53,931 bases of DNA from Erysipelatoclostridium sp. An173 (GTDB taxonomy: Bacteria > Bacillota_I > Bacilli_A > Erysipelotrichales > Coprobacillaceae), in contig NZ_NFKR01000018.1 in the NCBI RefSeq assembly GCF_002160495.1, forward strand, positions 1-53,931, written 5' to 3'. The position numbers and the translations under genes are program-made. The notes beneath the pieces are model-generated. The model did no database searches, was not told the origin of the DNA, and saw only the letters and a program-made list of their open reading frames with translations. How positions within the stretch are numbered: the stretch's first letter is position 1; every line of letters starts with the position of its first letter. Shown here in pieces: positions 32,104 through 40,660 of this stretch.

Positions 32104-34926
32104 ATGGAACATGATAAACTGGTCATTAAAGGGGCTAGAGAAAATAATTTAAAAAATATCGATATCGAGATTCCTAAAAATAAATTAGTAATTATGACGG
32201 GATTATCTGGTTCTGGTAAAACTTCGTTAGCGTTTGACACAATTTATGCTGAAGGACAGCGTCGTTATGTTGAATCATTAAGTGCTTATGCCAGACAGTT
32301 TTTAGGGAATATGGAAAAGCCGGATGTTGATAGTATCGAAGGATTATCGCCAGCTATTGCAATTGATCAAAAAACGACTTCTAATAACCCTCGTTCAACA
32401 GTAGGAACTGTAACAGAAATCTTTGATTATTTGCGATTATTATATGCAAGAATTGGAAAAGCATATTGTCCTAACCATGGTATTGTCATTGAGTCACAAA
32501 CTATTAAACAAATGGCAGATACAATTGATAAATATCCAGATGGATCAAAATTGCAGGTTTTAGCTCGGGTAGTTAAAAATCGTAAAGGAACTTTCAAAGA
32601 TTTATTTGAAGATTTGTTGAAAGATGGTTATATCAGAGTACAAGTCGATGGTGAAGTTATGCTTCTTGATGAAGAAATTAAACTTGATAAAAACAAAAAG
32701 CATAATATTGATGTTGTAATTGATAGAATTGTAAAAAAAGAAGGCTATCGTAGTCGTTTAATAGATTCTTTAGAAGTCGGTTTGAAATTAACCGGTGGTG
32801 AGGTTATTGTTGCCAATTTAAGTGAAGGAACAGAAAATTTATTTTCAGAACATCTTGCATGTCCTGAATGTGGGTTTAGTGTTCCTAAATTAGAACCACG
32901 CTTATTTTCTTTCAATAATCCTTTAGGAGCTTGTCCTGACTGTCGTGGGTTAGGAATTAAAAATGAAGTTGATGAGGATTTATTGATTCCTGATTGGAAT
33001 TTGAGTATTAATCAAGGTGGAATTCGGTTTTTTAAGTCATCAGTAGGAACTGAACGAATTGAATGGCAGCGTTTTTTAGTTTTATGTCGTCATTATAAAA
33101 TTGATTTAGATAAGCCGTTAAAAGATTTTACTAAAAAAGAATTAAAGATTATTTTTGAAGGTTCAGATAAACCAATTTCATATGAGATTGTTTCAAGTAG
33201 CGGTAATGTTTCTAAAACAACTCGTCCAATTGAAGGGGTAAAAAAATTAATTGAACGTCGTTATGAAGAAACAACTTCTTCATGGTCAAAAGAATGGTAT
33301 GCCTCATTTATGGCTGAACATACTTGCCCAACATGTAAAGGACGTCGTTTAAATGAACAGGTTTTAAGTGTTCGTGTTGGTGGTTTAAATATCAGTGAGT
33401 TTACTGATATGTCAATTGAAAAAGCATTAGATTTTGTTAATAATTTAAAATTGAACGAATATGAAGCTAAAATCGCTAATCTGGTTTTAAAAGAAATAAA
33501 AGATCGTCTAACATTTTTAAATGATGTTGGTTTAGGGTATTTAACGTTATCAAGAAAAGCTGGTGGTTTATCAGGTGGAGAAGCGCAGCGTATTAGATTA
33601 GCAACTCAAATCGGTTCGCGCCTAACTGGGGTATTATATGTATTAGATGAACCATCAATTGGATTGCATCAACGTGATAACGATAAATTGATTGCAACAT
33701 TGCAAAATATTCGTGATCTTGGTAATAGTGTATTAGTAGTTGAACATGATGAAGATACAATGAAAGCAAGTGATTTTATTGTTGATATTGGTCCTGGAGC
33801 CGGGGTTCATGGTGGTCAGGTAATTGTTGCTGGAACGCCACAAGAGGTGATGGACTGTCCTAAATCGATTACTGGTCAATATTTATCAGGACGGCTTAAA
33901 ATACCAGTACCTAAAAAACGTCGTAAAGGCAATGGTAACTTTATTCAAATTAAAGGTGCTCGTGAAAACAACTTAAAAAATATCAATGTTAAATTCCCGC
34001 TAGGAACGTTAACCGTTGTTACAGGTGTTTCTGGTAGTGGTAAAAGTACCCTTGTCAATGAAATTATGGGTAAAGCAATGATGGCTAAAATCTATCATTC
34101 TAAAGAAAAACCAGGAAAACATCGTGAAATCTTAGGATTAGAAAATATTGATAAAGTAATTGAAGTTAGTCAAGATCCAATTGGAAGAACACCACGTTCT
34201 AATCCAGTTACTTATACAGGTGTTTTTGATGATATTCGTGATTTATTTGCGCAAACTAATGAAGCTAAAATGCGTGGATATGATAAAGGTAGATTTAGTT
34301 TCAACGTTAAAGGTGGTCGCTGTGAAGCTTGTCAAGGTGATGGGCTAAAGAGAATTTCAATGCATTTTTTACCTGATGTATATGTTCCATGTGAACAATG
34401 TGGTGGAAAACGTTATAACGAAGAAACTTTACAAGTTACATATAAAGATAAAAATATTTATGATGTTTTAGAAATGACAGTCGAGGATGCAGTTGAATTC
34501 TTTGGTAATTTACCAAAAATTAAAACTAAGATGAAAACATTAGAAGATGTTGGATTAGGTTATATAAAATTAGGACAAAGTGCAACTACTTTATCAGGTG
34601 GAGAAGCACAACGTGTCAAACTAGCAAGTGAATTACAGAAAAAACCAACTGGCAAAACTGTTTATATTTTAGATGAGCCGACTACTGGTTTACATAGTAG
34701 TGATGTTGCCAAATTGATTGAAGTTTTACAAAGAATTGTTGATCAGGGTGATACAGTTATAATAATTGAACATAATTTAGATGTTATTAAAGTAGCTGAT
34801 TATATTGTTGACCTTGGTCCAGAAGGTGGCGATGGTGGTGGAACTGTTGTAGTTTTCGGTACTCCAGAAAAAGTCGCTAAGTGTGAAAAAAGTTATACTG
34901 GAATGTTTTTAAAGAAAATGTTATAG
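32104..34926 (+). CDS. uvrA: UvrABC system subunit A
   Basis: A 940-residue DNA damage sensor with two ABC ATPase modules. First Walker A: GLSGSGKTSLAFDT; second: GVSGSGKSTLVNE. Zn-binding CPEC/CPDC and CEAC/CEQC pairs and two LSGGEAQR signatures are all present. It loads UvrB at lesions. Length and motif order are normal. It is cotranscribed with uvrB. Confidence 0.98.
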   Translation: MEHDKLVIKGARENNLKNIDIEIPKNKLVIMTGLSGSGKTSLAFDTIYAEGQRRYVESLSAYARQFLGNMEKPDVDSIEGLSPAIAIDQKTTSNNPRSTVGTVTEIFDYLRLLYARIGKAYCPNHGIVIESQTIKQMADTIDKYPDGSKLQVLARVVKNRKGTFKDLFEDLLKDGYIRVQVDGEVMLLDEEIKLDKNKKHNIDVVIDRIVKKEGYRSRLIDSLEVGLKLTGGEVIVANLSEGTENLFSEHLACPECGFSVPKLEPRLFSFNNPLGACPDCRGLGIKNEVDEDLLIPDWNLSINQGGIRFFKSSVGTERIEWQRFLVLCRHYKIDLDKPLKDFTKKELKIIFEGSDKPISYEIVSSSGNVSKTTRPIEGVKKLIERRYEETTSSWSKEWYASFMAEHTCPTCKGRRLNEQVLSVRVGGLNISEFTDMSIEKALDFVNNLKLNEYEAKIANLVLKEIKDRLTFLNDVGLGYLTLSRKAGGLSGGEAQRIRLATQIGSRLTGVLYVLDEPSIGLHQRDNDKLIATLQNIRDLGNSVLVVEHDEDTMKASDFIVDIGPGAGVHGGQVIVAGTPQEVMDCPKSITGQYLSGRLKIPVPKKRRKGNGNFIQIKGARENNLKNINVKFPLGTLTVVTGVSGSGKSTLVNEIMGKAMMAKIYHSKEKPGKHREILGLENIDKVIEVSQDPIGRTPRSNPVTYTGVFDDIRDLFAQTNEAKMRGYDKGRFSFNVKGGRCEACQGDGLKRISMHFLPDVYVPCEQCGGKRYNEETLQVTYKDKNIYDVLEMTVEDAVEFFGNLPKIKTKMKTLEDVGLGYIKLGQSATTLSGGEAQRVKLASELQKKPTGKTVYILDEPTTGLHSSDVAKLIEVLQRIVDQGDTVIIIEHNLDVIKVADYIVDLGPEGGDGGGTVVVFGTPEKVAKCEKSYTGMFLKKML

Positions 34927-34938
34927 GGAGGAAGCATA

Positions 34939-35874
34939 ATGCCAAAGTCAATTACTGTAGGTGAATTATTAAATAATGATCATTATGTTCAAGTAACTGG
35001 TGATGAAAAATCTTTAGAACGGCCGATATTTGTAGCTGAAATTAATCGTCCTGGTTTTGAGTTGGCAGGATTTTTTAAACATAGTGATTTTCGAAGAATT
35101 ATTATTTTTGGTGATAAAGAATCAGCCTTTATTAATGAAATGTCTGAAGAAAGACAACGTGAAATATTTCCATTTTTAATTAATGATGAGGTTCCATGTA
35201 TTATTGTCGCTAAAGGAAATGAATGTCCAGCTATTTTAATTGAGATCGCTCGTAAGAAAAATTTTCCTATTTTCGTAACTGAGTCAGCTACTGGGCGAGT
35301 TTCAATTGAATTAACTAATATTCTTGATGAAGTCTTAGCACCAGAAACACTTATTCATGGAGTTTTCTTAAATATTTATGGTAAGGGTGTAATTATAAAA
35401 GGTGATAGTGGAATTGGTAAATCAGAAATCGCTTTAGAGTTAATCAAAAGAGGCCATTTATTAGTTGCTGATGATGCTGTTGAATTATATCACTTAGGAC
35501 AAAGTATCGTCGGTAAAGCACCTGAAGTTCTAGCAAATTTATTGGAAATTAGAGGAATTGGTGTTATTGATGTATCTAAAATGTTTGGAATTAGCTCAAT
35601 TTTAGATAAAGATGAAGTTAACTTAATTATTCAATTAGACCGTTGGGTACCATCACGTGAATATACACGGGTTGGTGTTGAAGAAAATGAAGCTACTGAA
35701 GAAATTCTAGGTGTTAAAATTCCTAAAGTAGTTGTACCTGTTTCAAGTGGACGTAGTATGTCAGTGATTATTGAAGCTGCAGTTATGAATATGCGTTTAC
35801 GCGAATACGGTGTTGATTCTAGTAAAGAATTTGTTGATAGAATTTTGAAAAATATTGATAAAAATAAGGGGTAG
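34939..35874 (+). CDS. hprK: HPr kinase/phosphorylase
   Basis: A 311-residue bifunctional enzyme that phosphorylates or dephosphorylates Ser46 of HPr and so controls carbon catabolite repression. P-loop GDSGIGKSE (about residues 153-161), VADDAVEL, and the HprK signature EIRGIGVIDVSKMFG are visible. It precedes lgt as in other Firmicutes. It matters for the PTS-linked genes elsewhere in the window. Confidence 0.96.
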   Translation: MPKSITVGELLNNDHYVQVTGDEKSLERPIFVAEINRPGFELAGFFKHSDFRRIIIFGDKESAFINEMSEERQREIFPFLINDEVPCIIVAKGNECPAILIEIARKKNFPIFVTESATGRVSIELTNILDEVLAPETLIHGVFLNIYGKGVIIKGDSGIGKSEIALELIKRGHLLVADDAVELYHLGQSIVGKAPEVLANLLEIRGIGVIDVSKMFGISSILDKDEVNLIIQLDRWVPSREYTRVGVEENEATEEILGVKIPKVVVPVSSGRSMSVIIEAAVMNMRLREYGVDSSKEFVDRILKNIDKNKG

Positions 35875-35877
35875 AAT

Positions 35878-36687
35878 ATGACTTTTTTTCCTGATGCAAA
35901 AACGTTCGTACAAATAGGATCACTTTCAATTGCCTGGTATGCAGTTTTTATTATCACAGGAGCGTTTATTGCTTATAAACTTGGACAACATAATTTTAAA
36001 AAAATAGGCTATGATCCAGAAGTTTTATCAGATTACTTTTTTGGGGTAATGATTACTGGTATCTTAGGAGCCAGGTTATGGTATGTTATTTTTATGTGGG
36101 ATGAGATTTATGCTCAAAACCCATTAGAAATTATCATGTTCCGTCATGGTGGTCTGGCAATTCAAGGCGGGTTGATAGCTGGAATTGCTTTTAGCTTATG
36201 GTATTTTAAAAAACATAATATTGATTATATGGTTGCTGGTGATGCAATTATGCCTGGGGTTTTAATAGCTCAAGCTTTTGGACGTTGGGGAAATTTCTTT
36301 AACCAAGAAGCTTATGGAAGTGCTGTAAGTTTAGATTTTCTACAATCACTTCACTTACCAGATTTTATCATTAATGGTATGCATATTAATGGTGTATATT
36401 ATCAGCCAACGTTTTTGTATGAATCAGTAGCGAATGTTATTGGATTCTTGTTGATATTTTTTGTTATTCGTAAAATTCAAACTAAGCAGGGCGAACAGTT
36501 TTTCTCTTATTTTATCTGGTATGGTATTATAAGATTCTTTATTGAAGGTTTACGTACCGATAGTTTATATGTGATGGGATTTAGAACTGCCCAGTTAGTA
36601 TCAATTGCGTTTGTTATTGTTGGAGTAATTGGCTTTATTTATTGTAAAAAACGAGGCAAACCAGTTATTAAAGAAATGAAAGCTTAA
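35878..36687 (+). CDS. lgt: Prolipoprotein diacylglyceryl transferase
   Basis: A 269-residue polytopic membrane enzyme that attaches diacylglycerol to the lipobox Cys of prolipoproteins, such as the amidase in this window. The signature GRWGNFFNQEAYG and the substrate region HGGLAIQGG are present, with seven membrane helices predicted. It is the last gene of the uvrB operon. Confidence 0.96.
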   Translation: MTFFPDAKTFVQIGSLSIAWYAVFIITGAFIAYKLGQHNFKKIGYDPEVLSDYFFGVMITGILGARLWYVIFMWDEIYAQNPLEIIMFRHGGLAIQGGLIAGIAFSLWYFKKHNIDYMVAGDAIMPGVLIAQAFGRWGNFFNQEAYGSAVSLDFLQSLHLPDFIINGMHINGVYYQPTFLYESVANVIGFLLIFFVIRKIQTKQGEQFFSYFIWYGIIRFFIEGLRTDSLYVMGFRTAQLVSIAFVIVGVIGFIYCKKRGKPVIKEMKA

Positions 36688-36693
36688 ATTAAT

Positions 36694-36736
36694 TACACTC
36701 TATAATTTAGAAATGGATTATAGGGTGTATTTTTTT
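36694..36736 (+). terminator. Intrinsic terminator after lgt
   Basis: TACACTCTATAAT (36694-36706) pairs with ATTATAGGGTGTA (36717-36729), with one wobble pair, followed by a T run. Confidence 0.9.
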
Positions 36737-36884
36737 ATTTTGAAAAACGTTGAATAAATCTAAATATTTTTATCTTGGAAGATATTTTTCAAAAAAATAA
36801 TAATACTTTTTTATCAATCAATTAAAAATTATATTTATTTTGATAAAAATAAATATAATAAAAGATATGTGGGAGGCGATATAA

Positions 36885-36926
36885 ATGATAAAAACTAATC
36901 TATTAAAAGCTGGGGAAGAATTATGA
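36885..36926 (+). CDS. 13-residue leader peptide, translationally coupled to the fusion gene
   Basis: A strong Shine-Dalgarno GGGAGG (36871-36876) lies 8 bases before ATG 36885, which opens a 13-codon frame (MIKTNLLKAGEEL). Its TGA overlaps the ATG of the next gene (ATGA). The large gene has only a weak GGGGAAG of its own. It may be a real upstream peptide, or a sign that the large protein once had another N-terminus. Confidence 0.4.
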   Translation: MIKTNLLKAGEEL

Positions 36927-38350
36927 TGGATGAATTTTTAAAAGACATTCATACTGAAATATTTTATTATTGGATATTGAATCAAAAAAATAGGTTATAT
37001 CGTTGCTTTCAAGATCCTGATAATCATCAGATTATTATTTTAGAAAATGAAGATAGTCAAGGAATTATTACTTTCAATAAATATAATATTATTGAATTAA
37101 CAGTAGTTAATAAAATAAAGCATAAAACAGAATTTTATCTTCATTTTCAAATGAAAAATCTTCATCACGCAAAACATCTTTTTGAAGAAATGGTAAAAAC
37201 AATTAAAAAAATTTCAACTACGCCATCAACTAAGATACTTCTTTGTTGTTCAGGAGGATTAACAACAGGTTATTTTGCTGAAAAAATTAATGAAATATCA
37301 AGACTATTAGATTTAGATATTGAAGCTAGGGCGACACGATATCTTGATGTCTATGAAAAAGGGCTTAATTATGATTATGTTTTATTAGCACCCCAGATAT
37401 CATATCTTTGTGCTAATATTCAAAAAGTATTGAAAGAACAAAAGGTTCTTAAAATACCACCTAAAGTTTTTGCTAAATATGATGTATTAAACTTAATCAG
37501 ATTTATTAGTAATTATAATAATAAAACAAATATAATAAATAAAGATAGTGATCGATTATTAATTAAAAGAAATGTTGAATTAGACACAATGATATTATGC
37601 TTATCAGTTTATAAAAATAGTGGCAAAGTATATATTGACTATCGTATTTATGATAAGAATAAAAAAATTATTTATCAAAATGAAATTATAAAACAAACAA
37701 TTGCTATCGAAGATATTTACGATGTATTAGATATTGTTTTAGTTAATTATGATAAAATTGAAAAGATTGCAATTTCATTACCTGGAGTAGTAGATTCAGG
37801 AAAAGTTGTTAGTACATTTGTTGTAAATGCTAATAATATTGATTTAGCAAAAGAGTTAAAGCGAAAGTACCAAAAAGAATTTATTATTGCTAATGATATA
37901 AATGCAGCTGCAATTGGATATTATGGTGTACAGGATATTTATGATTCTTTTTGTTTTTTATTTCAGCCAATTGGTTTGGATGCTGGTTTAGGAACAGTAA
38001 TTAATGGTGAGTTAATTCAAGGTAATTTTCATCTGGCTGGTGAAGTTAAATTTCTGCCACTAGAACTATCTGAGAATAAAGCTGAGTTAAATAAAACCCC
38101 TGAAGGAATCAATGAGTTAGTTTATAAAATGATCGTTACAATCTCATGTATAATCGCACCAGAAGTGTTTGTTATTTATAGTGATATGGTTAATGATGTG
38201 GATTTAATAAAAACTAAAGTTGAACAAAGATTTAATAAAGATGTTGCAAATTTTACAGTTAAGATCGTTAAAGTGGAACATCTACAAGAGTATATATTAG
38301 CTGGCTTGATGATATTAGGGGCAAGAGATTATAATAAACAAAAATTATAG
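36923..38350 (+). CDS. EIIB-like / ROK-like fusion protein of unknown function
   Basis: A 475-residue soluble protein with three parts. Residues 1-100 have no family I recognise. Residues 104-197 match a PTS lactose/cellobiose EIIB domain: KILLCCSGGLTTGYFAEK with Cys109 in the phospho-accepting position, VLLAPQISY and KIPPKVFAKYD. Residues 222-470 resemble a ROK sugar kinase/regulator: IAISLPGVVDSGKVV, ANDINAAAIGYYG and GLDAGLGTVINGEL. The ROK N-terminal DxGGT phosphate loop and the zinc-binding CxCG motif are not seen, so kinase activity is doubtful. Likely a phosphorylation- or sugar-sensing protein; that is inference. It sits alone after the lgt terminator. Confidence 0.7.
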   Translation: MMDEFLKDIHTEIFYYWILNQKNRLYRCFQDPDNHQIIILENEDSQGIITFNKYNIIELTVVNKIKHKTEFYLHFQMKNLHHAKHLFEEMVKTIKKISTTPSTKILLCCSGGLTTGYFAEKINEISRLLDLDIEARATRYLDVYEKGLNYDYVLLAPQISYLCANIQKVLKEQKVLKIPPKVFAKYDVLNLIRFISNYNNKTNIINKDSDRLLIKRNVELDTMILCLSVYKNSGKVYIDYRIYDKNKKIIYQNEIIKQTIAIEDIYDVLDIVLVNYDKIEKIAISLPGVVDSGKVVSTFVVNANNIDLAKELKRKYQKEFIIANDINAAAIGYYGVQDIYDSFCFLFQPIGLDAGLGTVINGELIQGNFHLAGEVKFLPLELSENKAELNKTPEGINELVYKMIVTISCIIAPEVFVIYSDMVNDVDLIKTKVEQRFNKDVANFTVKIVKVEHLQEYILAGLMILGARDYNKQKL

Positions 38351-38391
38351 TCTTTTTATTGTTAGTTATATCGATTTTTATCTATATAAAA

Positions 38392-38426
38392 TAGGCACTA
38401 GTGTAGTTACAAACACTAATGCCCAT
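38392..38426 (-). terminator. Terminator of the flavodoxin gene
   Basis: An imperfect stem (GGGCATTAGTGT with ACACTAGTGCC on the minus strand) lies 17 bases beyond the flavodoxin stop and is followed by TATTTTATAT on that strand. It may also stop plus-strand transcripts from the fusion gene, but no T run lies on that side. Confidence 0.6.
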
Positions 38427-38442
38427 TAAGTTTAATATTAAA

Positions 38443-38949
38443 TTAGTTTGTATTTACTTGTTTTAAAATATCTAAAGCATATTTTTTAGCGTTATCTAAA
38501 TCGCTTTGATCAGGATGACTTAAGGCAGCATCAAAATTATCAAGACTAACTTGTAGCCTTTTATCTTCAGGATGTTCTTGAATCATTTTGACATAACGTT
38601 CTCTTGTTGCAAGAGGCATCTTACCTTGGCAGAAAAAATGTCCTAAAATCTGATTGCTAGAATCAACAGTAGTATCAAAACGAGCTGCTAGTTTATCATA
38701 ATATTCTTGACTACCACCAAATCCAGCGGTTGCAAAAAAAGCAATCTTTTTATTTTTTAATGATTTTAAAATCTCTTGGATTTTATGACTACAATTTCCT
38801 TTATCAATCCAGGTACCTAAAAAAATCAAATCAGCATCATCAATACTTTCAATTAATTCTATATTTTGCTCTTGGCATGTTTCTTGAATACATGAGGCAA
38901 TTTGTTTGGTATTGCCAGTATTACTATCAAAAATAATCGTAACTTTCAT
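38443..38949 (-). CDS. Flavodoxin family protein
   Basis: A 168-residue flavodoxin-fold protein. The FMN phosphate loop is SNTGNTKQIA at residues 9-18; LIFLGTWIDKG and FFATAGFGG match the isoalloxazine-binding loops. Residues 105-168 form a C-terminal helical extension (PLATRERYVKMIQEHPED) common in Clostridial flavodoxin-like proteins. It likely carries electrons for an unidentified reductase; no partner gene is adjacent. It is divergent from trxB. Confidence 0.85.
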   Translation of the reverse strand: MKVTIIFDSNTGNTKQIASCIQETCQEQNIELIESIDDADLIFLGTWIDKGNCSHKIQEILKSLKNKKIAFFATAGFGGSQEYYDKLAARFDTTVDSSNQILGHFFCQGKMPLATRERYVKMIQEHPEDKRLQVSLDNFDAALSHPDQSDLDNAKKYALDILKQVNTN

Positions 38950-39030
38950 AAATTTTCACCTCTTAGATATATAGTATAAACTTAATTGGCTAAATAATAA
39001 AGCATATTGTTTATTGCTTTTAAAATGGTA

Positions 39031-39039
39031 TGTTATACT
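39031..39039 (+). promoter_or_regulatory. Extended -10 promoter of trxB
   Basis: TGTTATACT, an extended -10, lies 50 bases before ATG 39089. It overlaps the longer open frame, which supports the shorter start. Confidence 0.6.
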
Positions 39040-39088
39040 AAAAGGGAAAATAAGGGGTAATATTAAATATAAAATAGGAGTGAATCAA

Positions 39089-39997
39089 ATGGAAGATTTA
39101 ATTATTATTGGAGCTGGACCGGCAGGAATGAGTGCCTGTTTATATGCTACTAGAGCTGGTGCTAGTGTTTTAATGTTAGATGCTGGAGCACCAGGAGGAA
39201 AACTTAACGTTAGTGCTGAAATTGAAAACTATCCAGGTCAAAAAAAGAAAACAGGACCTGAATTAGCTTATGAAATGTACGAACATTCATTATCATTTGG
39301 TGGAAAACAAGTTTTTGGAGAAGTAACTAAAATAATAGATCATGGTGACTATAAAGAAGTAGTAACTACTGATAATACTTATCAGGCAAAAGCAGTATTA
39401 ATTGCTACTGGAACTAAAGAAAGAAAAATGGGAATTGAAAATGAAGAAGAACTGACAGGACATGGTGTTTCTTATTGTGCTGTTTGTGATGGACCATTTT
39501 TTAAAGATGAAGAAGTAGCTGTTGTCGGTGGTGGAAACTCAGCGTTAGAAGAAGCCATCTATTTAACAAAGTTTGCTTCTAAAGTTCATTTAATTGTCCG
39601 CCGTGATGTATTTAGAGCTGATAAAATTATTCAAGATCATGTAAAAGCTAATGATAAAATTGAAATTCATTTTCTAAAAAAACCACATCATTTAATTGCT
39701 AAAGATAACAAAGTTGATAAATTAGCGTTAGAAGATTCTGTTACTGGTGAAATTAGTGAATTAGAAGTTAAGGGAGTTTTCCCATTTGTAGGATTAGATC
39801 CTGTAACTGATTTTGTTAAAGACTTAGGAATTACTGATGAAAATGGTTATATTATTACTAATGAATTAATGGAAACTAAAATTGATGGTATTTATGCTGC
39901 TGGTGATGTTCGTCAAAAAGTATTGCGTCAGGTTGTTACAGCAACAAATGATGGGGCAATCGTTGGTCAGCAAGTAGGGCAAAAATTAAGCAGATAA
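39089..39997 (+). CDS. trxB: Thioredoxin reductase
   Basis: A 302-residue FAD/NADPH disulfide reductase. FAD motif IIGAGPAGM at the N-terminus, redox-active CAVC, NADPH motif VVGGGNSALEEA, and the C-terminal FAD motif GIYAAGDVRQK are all present. It reduces thioredoxin. TAGGAG before ATG 39089 sets the start; 25 codons of open frame upstream lie in the promoter region. Confidence 0.95.
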   Translation: MEDLIIIGAGPAGMSACLYATRAGASVLMLDAGAPGGKLNVSAEIENYPGQKKKTGPELAYEMYEHSLSFGGKQVFGEVTKIIDHGDYKEVVTTDNTYQAKAVLIATGTKERKMGIENEEELTGHGVSYCAVCDGPFFKDEEVAVVGGGNSALEEAIYLTKFASKVHLIVRRDVFRADKIIQDHVKANDKIEIHFLKKPHHLIAKDNKVDKLALEDSVTGEISELEVKGVFPFVGLDPVTDFVKDLGITDENGYIITNELMETKIDGIYAAGDVRQKVLRQVVTATNDGAIVGQQVGQKLSR

Positions 39998-40001
39998 TCA
40001 T

Positions 40002-40029
40002 ACACAGGTCTTTTGCGACCTGTGTTTTA
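40002..40029 (+). terminator. Intrinsic terminator between trxB and the UDG-family gene
   Basis: ACACAGGTC (40002-40010) pairs perfectly with GACCTGTGT (40017-40025), followed by TTT. It ends only 8 bases before the next start codon. Confidence 0.85.
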
Positions 40030-40036
40030 GTAAGCT

Positions 40037-40615
40037 ATGAAAGATTTTGATCAGTTAATGCAGGCAATACGCAAATGTCGTTATTGTAAAGATGATTTCA
40101 ATCATGAATTTCATCCCGTAGTCTGGGGTCATCAAAATGCTAAGATCATGCAAATTGGACAAGCCCCTTCATATAAAGTAAATCAAAGTTTAGTTCCATT
40201 TAGCGATTTAAGTGGTAAACGGTTATTGCAATGGTACCAGATTAGTCAAGAAACTTTTTATAATCAAGATATTTTTTATCTAACGTCTTTAGCGCATTGT
40301 TATCCAGGAAAAGCAGCTAGTGGTGGTGATCGTCGACCACCAAAATGCTGTTATCAAAAATGGTTACATCAAGAAATGCAACTAGTTAATAATGAGATTT
40401 ATATTATTATTGGCAGTTATAGTGCTAAACTGTTTTTTCCTGATAAAAAGCTTAGCGACCTGGTTTTTGAAAATCAAAAAACAAATGATAAACTAGCAAT
40501 TGTTTTACCACATCCATCGCCTTTAAATATGCGTTGGTTTAAAGCAAATCCTGAATTTGAAAATAGGTTGGTAGAAATCCGAAAAATAATCGCTTTTTAT
40601 TGTAATTGCAATTAA
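40037..40615 (+). CDS. Uracil-DNA glycosylase superfamily protein
   Basis: A 192-residue protein of the family 4/5-like UDG group. Motif 1 GQAPSYKV, the C-terminal motif HPSPLNMRW, and cysteines in CRYC (residues 14 and 17), HCYPG and KCC suggest a 4Fe-4S cluster as in family 4 enzymes. The catalytic acidic residue of motif 1 is not obvious, so DNA repair activity is inferred. No Shine-Dalgarno lies before ATG 40037; the space is taken up by the trxB terminator. Confidence 0.72.
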   Translation: MKDFDQLMQAIRKCRYCKDDFNHEFHPVVWGHQNAKIMQIGQAPSYKVNQSLVPFSDLSGKRLLQWYQISQETFYNQDIFYLTSLAHCYPGKAASGGDRRPPKCCYQKWLHQEMQLVNNEIYIIIGSYSAKLFFPDKKLSDLVFENQKTNDKLAIVLPHPSPLNMRWFKANPEFENRLVEIRKIIAFYCNCN

Positions 40616-40660
40616 TCAAGGTTTCTAGTAAAATAAGTTCAATAGTTTGGAGGGATTTTA

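Noticed and set aside
39014-39088. Longer TrxB N-terminus
   Set aside because: It would be encoded by the promoter region; the FAD motif normally starts within a few residues of the N-terminus.
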